From NCBI RefSeq assembly GCF_002741015.1, contig NZ_CP016616.1:4187501-4251500 (forward strand): a stretch of 64,000 bases of DNA, in the 5' to 3' direction. The notes beneath the pieces are model-generated. The model was not told the origin of the DNA. It did not search any database and worked only from the letters and a program-made list of their open reading frames with translations. Source of the stretch: Microvirga ossetica. Its GTDB lineage: Bacteria; Pseudomonadota; Alphaproteobacteria; Rhizobiales; Beijerinckiaceae. Each line of letters starts with the position of its first letter. Position 1 is the first letter of the stretch. Below are positions 1 to 9,209 of the stretch, one piece after another. A program made the position numbers and the translations under genes.

Positions 1-726
1 TGGATGCTTCTGCTGAAACTGGCGCAGGACGACGAGCGCATCCTCGAAGCTCGCGACGGCGCAAAGGGCTGTCTGAAGACCGAGAGGCTTGGGATGCAGC
101 CCGATCACCGCCCGCGTGACGACGCCGAGCGTTCCTTCGCTGCCGATGAACAGCTGCGTCCAGTCATAGCCGGCGTTGTTCTTCAGCATCTTGTTGAGCG
201 AGCGGACCACGGTGCCGTCTGCCAGAACGACTTCGAGGCCGAGGGTGTTGCGACGCGCCATGCCGTAGCGCAACACCTGGTTGCCGCCTGCATTGGTCGC
301 AATGTTGCCGCCGATCGTGCAGGTTCCCCGAGCGCCGAGATCGATCCCGCACAGAAACCCCGCCTCGTCGGCTGCCTGCTGAATCACTGCGAGCGGCGTT
401 CCGGCAAGCGTCGTGAGCGTCGCGCTCGCCGGATCGATCTCTTCGATGCCGCTCATGCGTTCGAGGGAGAGCGCGATTTCTCCCGCCTGCGGATGGGCGC
501 CGCCCGCTAGCCCGGTCAGCCCACCCTGCGTCACGAGACTCTGACGATGGGCATGGCAGATCCTCAAGGCCGTCGAGACATCCTCGGTGGTTTGCGGGAG
601 AATGAGCGCGCGGGGCGGAGTGGGCGCGAGGCCGCTGGCATCGGCATGGTTGCGCGCCGGAATATCCGGCCCGATCCGCACCTGGGATCCCAGCGCCTTC
701 ACAAGGGCATCGATCACATCACTCAT
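1..726 (-). CDS. FAD-linked oxidase, GlcD/D-lactate dehydrogenase type (C-terminus outside window)
   Basis: This leftward frame is open from an ATG at 726 to the window edge, giving the first 242 residues. It reads as the FAD-binding half of a GlcD/D2HGDH-type oxidase, a family that oxidises 2-hydroxy acids such as glycolate, D-lactate or D-2-hydroxyglutarate. The PP-loop FAD signature is visible as GGLTGLAGGA, followed by GGNIATNAGG and FIGSEGTLGVVT, all typical of the PCMH-type FAD fold. The C-terminal FAD-oxidase cap lies beyond the edge. It sits 60 bp downstream of the enolase-superfamily dehydratase in the same direction, so the two are probably co-transcribed. The substrate cannot be decided from this part. 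Confidence 0.85.
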   Translation of the reverse strand, partial: MSDVIDALVKALGSQVRIGPDIPARNHADASGLAPTPPRALILPQTTEDVSTALRICHAHRQSLVTQGGLTGLAGGAHPQAGEIALSLERMSGIEEIDPASATLTTLAGTPLAVIQQAADEAGFLCGIDLGARGTCTIGGNIATNAGGNQVLRYGMARRNTLGLEVVLADGTVVRSLNKMLKNNAGYDWTQLFIGSEGTLGVVTRAVIGLHPKPLGLQTALCAVASFEDALVVLRQFQQKHP

Positions 727-786
727 CACGGTCCCGCGTTGAATGGAGGCCAGGCGTCGGCCCGCAAGGCCGACCCGCTTTGCTCT

Positions 787-1986
787 CTAGGATGTCTCGG
801 TAACTCTGACAATTGCGTCGGGCCGCTTCCACAACTCGGGAAGGAGGTCGATCCCGAGGCCTGGCTTCATGTTCACCGTGACCTCGCCTTTCATGACGAC
901 CGGCAGTTCGGTGACGAGCTCCGTGTACCATCCGGTATAGAAGGCCCGCACGCTTTCCTGGATCAGGGCATTCCGTGCGTGAAGCGAGAAGTGGCACGAT
1001 GCGGCATAGACCACGGGACCTGTGCAGTCATGGGGCGCCACGGGAACATGCCAGGCCTCGGCGAGAGCGGCGATCTTGCGCGCCTCCGTCAGGCCGCCGC
1101 ACCATGACAGATCGAGCATCGCCACGCCGGCGACGCCGGTCTCGAGATACTCTCGAAAGGCGTGGGTATAGGACAGCGTTTCCGATGCGCAGACCCAGGC
1201 CTTCGAATGCTGCGCGTATTCCTTGAGGTCGCCGACATTGTCGAGGCGGAAAGGATCCTCGTGCCAATAGGTGTCGTATTCGGCAAGCGCCGTTGCGAGC
1301 TTCTTGGCCATGGGCAGGCTCCACAGGGAATGGAACTCGACCATGATGTCCATCTTGTCGCCGACCGCCTTGCGAATCTTTGCGAAGGGCTCCAGCGCCG
1401 TCCGGAGCTCGTCCGGCGATATGTCGTATCCCTGGCTGCGCTCCGCGGCGACATCGAAGGGCCAGATCTTCATGCCCGTAATGCCCTGCTCCAGCAGGGA
1501 ATGGGCAAGCTCGTCGGCGCGGTGCAGGAACGCGTCCAGATCTTCGTAGTCTCCTTGCCTATCGCCAATGCCCCAATTGGCGACTTTCTGAGCGCGGCTG
1601 TCGCGAATGTACCTGTAACCGGCGCAGGTGTTGTAAACGCGAATCTTGTCGCGCGACCGGCCGCCCAGCATGTCGCAGACGGGCTTGCCGTGAGCTTTGC
1701 CGAACAGATCCCACAGGGCGATGTCGATGGCGGAATTACCCCGCGTTTCGACGCCGGCCGAACGCCAGCCGAGATAATTCTGGATATCTCTGTTGATGCC
1801 TTCGATCTGAAGCGGGTCGCGACCGATCAGCTTGGCCGCCACGGTCTCATGGATGTAGGCCTCGACCGCAGCTGCGCCCATAAAAGTCTCGCCGAGGCCG
1901 TGGATTCCATCATCCGTGTGCAGGCGGATCCAGATAATGTTCGCGAATTCCTGGAGTCGGATCGTTTCAACAGCCGTGATCTTCAT
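787..1986 (-). CDS. Mandelate racemase/muconate lactonizing enzyme family dehydratase (enolase superfamily)
   Basis: A 399-residue protein of the enolase superfamily, mandelate-racemase-like branch, whose members abstract the proton alpha to a carboxylate of sugar acids and often dehydrate them. The Mg ligand region shows VEFH, HEDP and ASETL, a Lys in GMKIWP, and a C-terminal HDCTGPV that fits the His of the catalytic dyad. I chose the ATG at 1986, giving MKITAVETIRL and preceded by GAGGA; an upstream frame extension of 19 residues looks non-coding. The neighbours (oxidase, TRAP transporter, DenD-like dehydrogenase) suggest catabolism of an imported aldonic or uronic acid. Galactonate dehydratase is a possible but unproven assignment. 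Confidence 0.88.
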   Translation of the reverse strand: MKITAVETIRLQEFANIIWIRLHTDDGIHGLGETFMGAAAVEAYIHETVAAKLIGRDPLQIEGINRDIQNYLGWRSAGVETRGNSAIDIALWDLFGKAHGKPVCDMLGGRSRDKIRVYNTCAGYRYIRDSRAQKVANWGIGDRQGDYEDLDAFLHRADELAHSLLEQGITGMKIWPFDVAAERSQGYDISPDELRTALEPFAKIRKAVGDKMDIMVEFHSLWSLPMAKKLATALAEYDTYWHEDPFRLDNVGDLKEYAQHSKAWVCASETLSYTHAFREYLETGVAGVAMLDLSWCGGLTEARKIAALAEAWHVPVAPHDCTGPVVYAASCHFSLHARNALIQESVRAFYTGWYTELVTELPVVMKGEVTVNMKPGLGIDLLPELWKRPDAIVRVTETS

Positions 1987-2096
1987 GGGATCCTCATCGC
2001 AGCGGCGCCATTTGAAGACGATATAGAGCAGAGCCTGAGGCACCGGTGCTGCCGCGTCCCATCATATCCACGGAAAATGAGCGGTGCGAGCAGCTA

Positions 2097-2115
2097 TTCA
2101 TAAGTCTAATATGAA
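2097..2115. promoter_or_regulatory. Candidate operator between divergent sugar-acid genes
   Basis: The 415-bp gap 1987-2401 separates the leftward dehydratase from the rightward TRAP operon and holds no convincing gene. Within an AT-rich patch it contains a perfect inverted repeat, TTCATA-N7-TATGAA, 111 bp before the dehydratase start. Its size and location fit a dimeric regulator site, but no regulator gene is adjacent and the family cannot be named. Confidence 0.35.
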
Positions 2116-2401
2116 ACAAAGTAGCAAATTAAACGGACTGCTCTCCGGTTCTCCTGCCGCGGATTGGAAACTGCCCCGCAATTCGTAACGGACAGGAGCG
2201 GAAAAGCGCCGGTCATGAATGAGGTCGGGCTTCGCTGGATCTGCCGTTCGCAGCCGAACTTGTCCGGCCGCTCGATTGACACTCTCCGGAACTGAGCCTT
2301 AGATCACGCAACATCTTCGTACTTCCAAGGACTTGAAGAGTCCCCAAAGACGAACAGAATTTAGGGAGCGTCCACGAGGGCGCCCAAAATAGGGAACGCC
2401 G

Positions 2402-2944
2402 GTGAGCAGGATAATATCCTTCTTCTTCAGGGGGTTGGAGGGGCTTCTCGTCCTTCTCCTGGCGGCCATGGTCGTCATGGTCTTCGGCAATGTCGTGTTG
2501 CGCTATCTGTTCGACACCGGAATCGACGTCTCCGAAGAGCTGTCGCGCTACTTCTTCGTCTGGTTGACCTTCATCGGCGCCGTCGTGGTCGGCCGTGAGA
2601 ACGCGCATCTGGGCGTCGAGACCCTTGTTTCCCGTCTCGGCGATGTGGGTCGCAAGGTGTGCATGGTTCTCTCCGACCTGTTCATCATCGGGTGCTGTGC
2701 CGTGTTCTTCTGGGGAACGTGGCAGCAGGCAGAGATCAACGCGACCAACTACGCTCCGATCACCGAAGTCTCGATGCTCTGGGTCTACGGCGTCGGATTT
2801 TTCACCAGCATCGGCCTGGGCCTCATGGCGCTCCTGCGGATCCTGCGGGTGGTGAGCGGGCGCATCAGCGAGCATGAGCTCAAGGCCTTTGCCGGTGACT
2901 ATAGCGACGATGAAGCCCATGCTCTGAGGGAACGACTCGAATGA
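2402..2944 (+). CDS. TRAP transporter small permease, DctQ family
   Basis: A 180-residue inner-membrane protein with about four hydrophobic segments, the usual size and layout of the small TRAP permease that joins the large permease to accept substrate from the binding protein. Signature features are the N-terminal helix with VVMVFGNVVLRYLF and the segment EELSRYFFVWLTFIGAVVV, typical of DctQ. It starts with GTG at 2402, preceded by AGGGAA. Its stop overlaps the dctM start by four bases (ATGA), so translation is probably coupled. It is the first gene of a dctQ-dctM-dctP unit facing away from the dehydratase. Confidence 0.93.
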   Translation: MSRIISFFFRGLEGLLVLLLAAMVVMVFGNVVLRYLFDTGIDVSEELSRYFFVWLTFIGAVVVGRENAHLGVETLVSRLGDVGRKVCMVLSDLFIIGCCAVFFWGTWQQAEINATNYAPITEVSMLWVYGVGFFTSIGLGLMALLRILRVVSGRISEHELKAFAGDYSDDEAHALRERLE

Positions 2945-4224
2945 CCATCGTCGTCTTCCTCACCTCGCTGCTGGGCGCCATGGCGCTCGGAATGCCGATT
3001 GCTTTCGCTTTGATCGTCTGCGCCTTGGCGCTCATGCTTTGGCTCGGCAACTTCGACAGCCAGATCGTCGCCCAGAACATGATCATCGGCGCCGACAACT
3101 TTCAGCTCCTGGCGGTTCCCTTCTTCCTGCTCGCCGGCGAGTTGATGAATGTCGGAGGGCTGTCGAAGCGCATCGTCAACTTCGCGCTGGCGTGCCTGGG
3201 ACATATTCACGGCGGCCTGGGCTATGTGGCCATCGTTGCCGCGCTCATCCTGGCGGCCCTGTCCGGTTCCGCAGCCGCGGATACGGCTGCTCTCGCCGCC
3301 ATCCTGATCCCGATGATGCGCAATGCCGGATACGACATTCCGCGGGCGGCGGGACTCATCGCGGCCGGTGGCATCATCGCTCCGGTGATCCCGCCTTCGA
3401 TCGGCTTCATCGTCTTCGGCGTTGCGGCCAATGTCTCGATCTCCCAGCTGTTCCTGGCAGGCGTCGCGCCCGGCATAATGATGGGCATTTCGCTGGTGGT
3501 TGCGTGGGCCATCGTCAGCCGGAAGGACAAGATGAAGACGGCGCCGCGGGCGACCATGCGTGAGCGCGGCAAGGCCTTCGTCGATGGTTTCTATGCTCTG
3601 CTCATGCCAGTCATGATCCTTGGCGGTATCAAGTGGGGGATCGTGACACCGACGGAAGCCGCGGTGCTCGCCGCCGTCTATGCGCTCCTGATCGGAATGT
3701 TCGTTTATCGCGAGCTGAAGCCGTCGATGCTCTACGGCGTTTTCCTGACGGCTGCGAAGACGACGGCCGTGGTGATGTTCCTCGTCGCCGCGGCGCTCGT
3801 GTCAGCATGGCTCATCACACAGGCCAACATTCCGGGCGAGATCAGCGGGCTTATCGAACCCCTGATGGGCAATAAGACCTTGCTCATGTTCGCTCTGATG
3901 TTCCTGGTCGTTATCGTCGGAACGGCGCTGGATTTCTCGCCGACGGTTCTGATCCTGACGCCGGTTCTCATGCCGATCGTCAAGCAGGCCGGAATCGATC
4001 CGGTCTATTTCGGCGTGCTGTTCATCATCAACAATGCCATCGGCCTGATCACGCCTCCGGTGGGAATCGTGCTCAATGTGGTGAGCGGCGTTGCCCGCGT
4101 GCCGATGGGAGCCGTCATCCGTGGCGTGAATCCGTTCCTGATCGCGCAGTTGATCGTGCTCGTCCTGCTCATCATCTTCCCCGATCTGGTTATGGTGCCG
4201 TTCTCCTGGTTGAGGGGACGATGA
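2941..4224 (+). CDS. TRAP transporter large permease, DctM family
   Basis: A 427-residue polytopic membrane protein, the Na+/H+-driven transport subunit of a TRAP system. The family's features are all present: an N-terminal hydrophobic run with LGMPIAFAL, the LAGELMN stretch, the glycine-rich GSAAADTAALAAILIPMM region, and PVIPPSIGFIVFG, which is nearly diagnostic of DctM. The C-terminal half repeats the pattern with GLITPPVGIVLNVV. Length is normal and there is no break. It overlaps dctQ by four bases and is followed after 33 bp by the solute-binding gene. Confidence 0.96.
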   Translation: MTIVVFLTSLLGAMALGMPIAFALIVCALALMLWLGNFDSQIVAQNMIIGADNFQLLAVPFFLLAGELMNVGGLSKRIVNFALACLGHIHGGLGYVAIVAALILAALSGSAAADTAALAAILIPMMRNAGYDIPRAAGLIAAGGIIAPVIPPSIGFIVFGVAANVSISQLFLAGVAPGIMMGISLVVAWAIVSRKDKMKTAPRATMRERGKAFVDGFYALLMPVMILGGIKWGIVTPTEAAVLAAVYALLIGMFVYRELKPSMLYGVFLTAAKTTAVVMFLVAAALVSAWLITQANIPGEISGLIEPLMGNKTLLMFALMFLVVIVGTALDFSPTVLILTPVLMPIVKQAGIDPVYFGVLFIINNAIGLITPPVGIVLNVVSGVARVPMGAVIRGVNPFLIAQLIVLVLLIIFPDLVMVPFSWLRGR

Positions 4225-4257
4225 GAAGACTGAAATAACGAAAAGAGAGAGGAAACA

Positions 4258-5271
4258 ATGATGAAGAGTTTCAAGTTCGTTCTTGCTGCCGGCGTCGCGG
4301 CAACCATTCTCGCCGCGGCTCCGGCCTACGCACAATTTACCGAACGCAGTATCCGCATTTCCAATGGCGTGAACGAGGATCACCCCAACGGAAAGGGTGT
4401 CGAAAAGTTCAAGGCGTGCCTGACGGACAAATCCGGCGGCAAGCTGAAGGTGCAGGGCTTCTGGGGCAATGCCCTGGGCGGCGACCTTCAGGCCACTCAG
4501 GCGCTCCGCTCCGGCACGCAGGAAATGGTCGTCACATCGAGCTCGCCGCTGATCGGCATCCTGCCCGATCTCGGCGTCTTCGACCTGCCGTTCCTCTTCG
4601 CCAATGAGAAGGAGGCCGATGCCGTTCTCGATGGCAGCTTCGGCAAGTATGTCGACGGCAAGCTCGAGACGGTCGGACTGGTCAACCTGGCTTATTGGGA
4701 GAACGGGTTCCGCAACCTCACCAATTCGCGCCGCCCGGTCGAAAAGTGGGAGGATTTCAAGGGCCTCAAGGTTCGTGTGATGCAGAACAACGTGTTCCTC
4801 GACACGTTCAAGAACATGGGCGCCAATGCGGTGCCGATGGCATTCGGCGAGGTGTTCACAGCGCTCGAGACCAAGGCCATCGACGGTCAGGAAAATCCTT
4901 TCGTGACCATTGACACCTCCAAGTTCTACGAGGTTCAGAAGTACCTCTCCGTCACGCGGCACGCTTATACCCCCTTCCTCGTCCTCTACTCGAAGAAGCT
5001 GTGGGATGGGCTGTCGAAGGACGAGCAGGCTGCTCTCCGTGACTGCGCCGTTCTCGCTCGCGATGAACAACGCAAAGTGTCCCGTGAACTATCTCTGGCC
5101 TCCCTCAACAAGATCAAGGGCGAGGGGACCGTGGTCAATGAGCTGAACGCTCAGGAGGCCAATCGGATGCGCGACCAGGCCAAGGCGGTTTGGGAGAAGC
5201 ATGCGGCCACGATCGGCCCTGAGACGGTGAAGATGATGCAGGCGGAGCTGGAAAAAGTCCGTCAGAAGTAA
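4258..5271 (+). CDS. TRAP transporter substrate-binding protein, DctP family
   Basis: A 337-residue periplasmic binding protein of the DctP/SiaP family. The N-terminus carries a Sec signal peptide with a cut expected after PAYA, around residue 25. The mature part has SNGVNEDHPNGKGVEKF near its start. Further in are FKGLKVRVMQN and MAFGEVFTALETKAIDGQENP, the family's conserved helix regions; the Arg in KVRVM normally pairs with the ligand carboxylate. The ligand is therefore probably a carboxylic acid. Together with dctQM this forms a complete importer. A GC-rich stem-loop follows the stop. The ligand cannot be identified from sequence, but the dehydratase and DenD-like neighbours favour a sugar acid. 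Confidence 0.94.
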   Translation: MMKSFKFVLAAGVAATILAAAPAYAQFTERSIRISNGVNEDHPNGKGVEKFKACLTDKSGGKLKVQGFWGNALGGDLQATQALRSGTQEMVVTSSSPLIGILPDLGVFDLPFLFANEKEADAVLDGSFGKYVDGKLETVGLVNLAYWENGFRNLTNSRRPVEKWEDFKGLKVRVMQNNVFLDTFKNMGANAVPMAFGEVFTALETKAIDGQENPFVTIDTSKFYEVQKYLSVTRHAYTPFLVLYSKKLWDGLSKDEQAALRDCAVLARDEQRKVSRELSLASLNKIKGEGTVVNELNAQEANRMRDQAKAVWEKHAATIGPETVKMMQAELEKVRQK

Positions 5272-5279
5272 GCTCCCGA

Positions 5280-5318
5280 GCCCTGCACCGTTCGAACGAT
5301 GATCGAGCGGTGCAGGGC
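5280..5318 (+). terminator. Stem-loop after dctP
   Basis: GCCCTGCACCG and CGGTGCAGGGC form a perfect 11-bp stem around a 17-base loop, starting eight bases after the dctP stop. There is only a weak T-rich tail (ATTTGTCTTC). It probably terminates transcription, or protects the 3' end of the abundant binding-protein message while allowing read-through into the next gene. Confidence 0.6.
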
Positions 5319-5377
5319 CGATTTGTCTTCGCGTTCCCGATGTTAATGACGCCCGAACCGAGAGAAGACCTCGATCG

Positions 5378-6358
5378 ATGCAGATTCTCATTCTCGGAGC
5401 GGCCGGAATGGTCGGCCGCAAGTTGACCGAACGCCTGGTGAAGGATGGAAAACTGGGCGACAAGGCGATCACCCGCCTCATCCTGCATGACGTCGTTGAA
5501 CCTCAGCGTCCCGATGTTTCGTATGATGTCGAGACACTGACTTCCGACTTTTCTATCCCGGGAGAGGCGGAGAAGCTGGTGGCGGGCCGCCCCGATGTGA
5601 TCTTCCACCTTGCAGCGATCGTCTCGGGCGAGGCGGAAGCCGATCTGGAGAAGGGATACCGGATCAATCTCGACGGGACGCGGTTTCTCTTCGATGCCAT
5701 CCGCGCCGTGGGAGGGGGATACAAACCTCGCCTGCTGTTCACATCGTCCATCGCGATCTTCGGAGCACCATTCCCGGACGCCATCGGCGACGAGTTCTTT
5801 CTGACGCCCCTCACGAGCTATGGCACGCAGAAGGCCATCGGCGAATTGCTGCTGGCCGATTACACGCGGCGTGGTTTCTTCGACGGCGTCGGGATCCGCC
5901 TTCCGACCATCTGCGTCAGGCCGGGGAAACCCAACAAGGCCGCCTCCGGCTTTTTCTCGAGCATCATTCGCGAGCCGCTGAACGGTCAGGATGTCGTCCT
6001 GCCGGTTTCGCTCGAAGTGCGCCACGCGCATGCCTCGCCGCGTTCCGCCGTCGGCTTCCTAGTGCATGCGGCGACCATGGATACCGGCCTGATCGGCCCG
6101 CGACGCAACCTGACCATGCCGAGCGTCTCGGTGACCGTCGGCGAGCAGATCGATGCCTTGCGGCGCGTTGCTGGCGAGGGGGCTGTTGCCCACATCCGCC
6201 ATGAACCCGATCCGACGATCATAGGCTTCGTCGAGGGATGGCCGCGCCGTTTCGATGCACGCCGTGCCGAAAGCCTCGGATTTCGCGCCGAGACAAGCTT
6301 CGATGAAATCGTTTCGGTCTATATCGAAGACGAGCTGGGTGGCGTGCTGCCGGCCTGA
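5378..6358 (+). CDS. NAD-dependent epimerase/dehydratase family, D-erythronate dehydrogenase (DenD)-like
   Basis: A 326-residue extended short-chain dehydrogenase. The N-terminus has the Rossmann glycine motif GAAGMVG, and YGTQK near residue 148 is the YxxxK catalytic pair. The sequence style matches the DenD group, NAD-dependent D-erythronate or D-threonate C2 dehydrogenases, which often sit beside TRAP transporters and acid-sugar enzymes. It lies about 100 bp after dctP on the same strand and converges with the next gene 13 bp beyond its stop. The DenD assignment is from family resemblance plus context, and other uronate or aldonate dehydrogenases of this fold are possible. Confidence 0.75.
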   Translation: MQILILGAAGMVGRKLTERLVKDGKLGDKAITRLILHDVVEPQRPDVSYDVETLTSDFSIPGEAEKLVAGRPDVIFHLAAIVSGEAEADLEKGYRINLDGTRFLFDAIRAVGGGYKPRLLFTSSIAIFGAPFPDAIGDEFFLTPLTSYGTQKAIGELLLADYTRRGFFDGVGIRLPTICVRPGKPNKAASGFFSSIIREPLNGQDVVLPVSLEVRHAHASPRSAVGFLVHAATMDTGLIGPRRNLTMPSVSVTVGEQIDALRRVAGEGAVAHIRHEPDPTIIGFVEGWPRRFDARRAESLGFRAETSFDEIVSVYIEDELGGVLPA

Positions 6359-6371
6359 ATGGCTGCAGAAG

Positions 6372-6698
6372 TTAATTCTGCGGCCGCTCCGGAAAGAGCC
6401 TCTGCCGGAGCACCGCCCATTTCTGGATCGCCCAAAGCGTGAAGCGTCCCACCGGCTTCTGCAGGAAGGGCACGTCATAGGCGATCAGGAGCAACCCGAG
6501 GGGCAGCATCCACAATCCAAGGAATGGCAGTATCGAGACGACCCCGCCCAGCATCAGGAGGATGCCCACGGGAATCCTGATCCATCTTGCATTGGGATGG
6601 CGGAGGTTGCGGAGGACGTACGCGACTTTTCCCGGAACCTCATGTTCCAGATGTCTGAATGCCTGCCGGAGAACGGCTCGGCCGCTATGCGGTGTCAT
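6372..6698 (-). CDS. Small membrane protein of unknown function
   Basis: A 108-residue protein. Residues roughly 40-75 form one long or two closely spaced hydrophobic segments (IPVGILLMLGGVVSILPFLG, then LWMLPLGLLLIAY) flanked by basic, soluble ends. It resembles short uncharacterised membrane proteins common in Hyphomicrobiales; no catalytic motif is visible. I started it at the ATG at 6698, because the 42 residues upstream in frame lack a protein-like pattern. It converges with the DenD-like gene. No function can be assigned. Confidence 0.65.
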   Translation of the reverse strand: MTPHSGRAVLRQAFRHLEHEVPGKVAYVLRNLRHPNARWIRIPVGILLMLGGVVSILPFLGLWMLPLGLLLIAYDVPFLQKPVGRFTLWAIQKWAVLRQRLFPERPQN

Positions 6699-6835
6699 GC
6701 TTGCAGACGAATTCGTTGGCGACGGCGAAGTTCCATTCAGATCAAAATGCCGAGTGGCCGTTAACCTCAGATGAATTGCGCATCCGAGGCATCGAACCGC
6801 TCTGTCGATGGGCCGCGCCTGCAACGCTTTCGGTT

Positions 6836-7120
6836 TTAACGTGTCAGTCCGGACAGGGCATCCGCAACGGCCTGTGTTCCCTGTTCGCGAATCCGCGCGA
6901 CCCTGACGGCTCTATCCTTTTGCTCGAGGTGATAAAGATAGGAGTCGAACTCGAGCGGAAGGGCAGGGTCGCCGAGATAGCGAGGTTTTTCCGCGCGCTC
7001 GTAATAATCCGCCCTGAGCATCCGTCCGAGGTGCTCTTGAACCGAATGGGGCAGGAGCGGCGCGTTGCGTCGGGTGGAGGCAATGAAGGATCCAGGATCG
7101 TCTGCAATGTTATCAAGCAT
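6836..7120 (-). CDS. Hypothetical protein, 94 residues
   Basis: A short soluble, charged protein rich in Arg, Asp, Glu and Leu with no membrane segment and no recognised domain. The ATG at 7120 is supported by a strong upstream GGGGGAA ribosome-binding site; an upstream TTG in frame is less likely. The start faces the globin-coupled sensor gene divergently, leaving a 151-bp gap that must contain both promoters. I do not recognise it. Confidence 0.6.
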   Translation of the reverse strand: MLDNIADDPGSFIASTRRNAPLLPHSVQEHLGRMLRADYYERAEKPRYLGDPALPLEFDSYLYHLEQKDRAVRVARIREQGTQAVADALSGLTR

Positions 7121-7271
7121 CGATTTCCCCCGCAATAAGGCTTAGGTTAATGCTTGGTAAAGGCGTTGGTTTCATGGGAAGGCGGACAAAATTGCCGCAC
7201 CTTGGGCCGGCAAGCCTCAACCCAGCCAAATGCCGTAGGACGTCCCCTGATTTAGATTTTGGGGGAACGCC

Positions 7272-8606
7272 TTGCAGACCGATCCATCTCTCACGGAGCG
7301 GCTCAAGTTCATGGGCATCGACGAGACTGCCTGTCAGGAGCTTCGCTCCCTGTGGCAGCAGGTGGCGCCGGAGCTGCCGAGGATCCTCAAGCGCTTTTAC
7401 GCCCATATGCACCGGCAGCCGGCATTGTCGAAGATGATCGGAACGCAGCAATCCCGGCTGGTCTCCGCCCAGCTGCAGCATTGGGGCCGGCTCTTCAGCG
7501 GCAACTTCGACGCCTCCTACCTCGAAGGGGTCCGCCGCATCGGTCTCATTCACAACAAGATCGGCCTGGAGCCACGGTGGTATATCGGTGGCTACGTCTT
7601 CATTCTGAACGAGCTGGTTCAATTACTCTCGAGAAAGCACCGCTTCAACGGCATGTCGCTGGCGCGCAAGTTGAGCGTGGTCAATCGGGCGGTGATGCTC
7701 GATATGGACCTTGCCATCTCGGTTTATCAGGACGCATTCGTCGAAGACCGTCAGCGAAGAGGCAAGGCGCTGTCGCAAGCCGTCGCTTCGTTTTCCGATG
7801 CGGTTCAGGAAAGCCTCGAGATCTCGGGACAGGCGAGCGACGCTTTGTCGGAGAGCGCCACTGCGCTCGATGAGGCGACCGGCGATGCCAGCACCTTGGC
7901 GATCCAGGTCACGACAGCGGCCGAGCGAACGGCATCGAACATGCAGTCGGGAGCTGCGGCGACGGAGCAGCTCGCGGCGTCCGTCCGCGAGATCGGCCAG
8001 CAGGCCAGCCGCTCGGCGGACGTTGCGCGGCATGCCCTGGAGAGTTCGCAGCGCACGAAGGATTCCGTGACAGGCTTGGCGGAGCAGGCCAGGCAGATCG
8101 GCGGCGTGGTCGATCTGATCGAACGGATTGCGGCGCAGACGAATCTGCTCGCCCTGAACGCGACCATCGAAGCGGCCCGTGCCGGCGAGATGGGCAAGGG
8201 CTTCGCCGTCGTGGCGCAGGAGGTCAAGACCCTGGCCAACCAGACGGCCAAAGCGACAACCGAAATCGGCTCGCGCATCGGCGCGATTCAGGAAGCCACC
8301 CAGCAGAGCGTTGCCGATATGGACGGGATCGGCCGGATCATGGTGGAGTTGAGCGGCATCGCCACGGCGATTGCTGCAGCTGTCGAGGAGCAGGCTGCGG
8401 TCACGTCCGAGATTGCAGTCAGCGTCCACCAGACGACAGACCACACGCATTCGGTCGTTCGCAGCATCGAAGCCTTGACCGGATCGACAGCCTCAGCCGC
8501 TGTCGCGGCGCAGCACGTGTCGGATGCCAGGCAGACTCTGGATCAGCAGCTCCGGCGCCTGAAGCAGGATATCGACCGTTTCCTGACGACTGCGCAAGCC
8601 GCATAG
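7272..8606 (+). CDS. Globin-coupled chemotaxis sensor (HemAT-like methyl-accepting protein)
   Basis: A 444-residue soluble sensor. Residues 1 to about 160 form a protoglobin domain; His94 in [18 protein letters not shown] fits the proximal haem ligand. Residues about 190-440 are a methyl-accepting signalling domain with the hallmark hairpin [18 protein letters not shown], which docks CheA/CheW. No transmembrane segments are visible, so it probably senses O2 or another haem ligand in the cytoplasm and drives aerotaxis or another Che-type output. It starts with TTG at 7272 with GGGGGAA just upstream; no better start exists before the globin region. No che genes are nearby. Confidence 0.92.
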   Translation: MQTDPSLTERLKFMGIDETACQELRSLWQQVAPELPRILKRFYAHMHRQPALSKMIGTQQSRLVSAQLQHWGRLFSGNFDASYLEGVRRIGLIHNKIGLEPRWYIGGYVFILNELVQLLSRKHRFNGMSLARKLSVVNRAVMLDMDLAISVYQDAFVEDRQRRGKALSQAVASFSDAVQESLEISGQASDALSESATALDEATGDASTLAIQVTTAAERTASNMQSGAAATEQLAASVREIGQQASRSADVARHALESSQRTKDSVTGLAEQARQIGGVVDLIERIAAQTNLLALNATIEAARAGEMGKGFAVVAQEVKTLANQTAKATTEIGSRIGAIQEATQQSVADMDGIGRIMVELSGIATAIAAAVEEQAAVTSEIAVSVHQTTDHTHSVVRSIEALTGSTASAAVAAQHVSDARQTLDQQLRRLKQDIDRFLTTAQAA

Positions 8607-8799
8607 ACTGGGCCGCGGCCCGGCGTCGCGACGAGGTGCGATCTCGCCGGCATGACTTCCGCAGCGACAGTTTTGCCGTCGATCCGTGTCTTTTTTGATA
8701 CAGACACGACCCCGCAAATCAGACACCTTGTTCAACGCTGGATTGGAAGGGCTTCCGATCCGAAGGGCAGGGCCGCAAGGCTTCGCTGCGGGGGCGCAG

Positions 8800-9012
8800 G
8801 TGGAACAGACGGATCAGGACATCGAGCATATCGCTCGTGCGTTTTTTGTTGCCTGGCATCAGGACGCCTCCTGGGAAACTGCATCGAGGATCCTCAAGCA
8901 CGAGTTTCGCCTTTATGCCCGGCAGGCCATCGGCATGCTCGAGAAGAACCAGGAGCGGGCATGGACCGCTCCCCGTGAAGCGTTGCGGTTCGACGCCTTC
9001 GAGGCTGCTTGA
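8800..9012 (+). CDS. Small hypothetical protein
   Basis: A 70-residue acidic and aromatic-rich frame beginning at GTG 8800 behind a purine-rich GGGGGCGCAG. Its core (DIEHIARAFFVAWHQDASWE, then ILKHEFRLYARQ) looks like a genuine helical protein. An in-frame GTG at 8686 would add 38 residues that look less protein-like. I see no signal peptide or known domain. It sits alone between the sensor gene and the HtrA-like gene. Function unknown. Confidence 0.45.
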   Translation: MEQTDQDIEHIARAFFVAWHQDASWETASRILKHEFRLYARQAIGMLEKNQERAWTAPREALRFDAFEAA

Positions 9013-9209
9013 GCCGAACCTCCGACCTTTCGCCCGATCAAATTGATTCAAGATCGAACCTTGGGAATTCCCCGGATCCGCCCCTTTCGGGCTGTCAGTC
9101 GACCTCACGGCTTTTTGTGCGTCATGGTTTGGCGGCCGGTTGAAGGCTCCGCTTTTCCTGCCATGTTGAAAGGGTAAGGTCTCTCGGCAGAGGGTCTGAG
9201 GAGTCTTTC

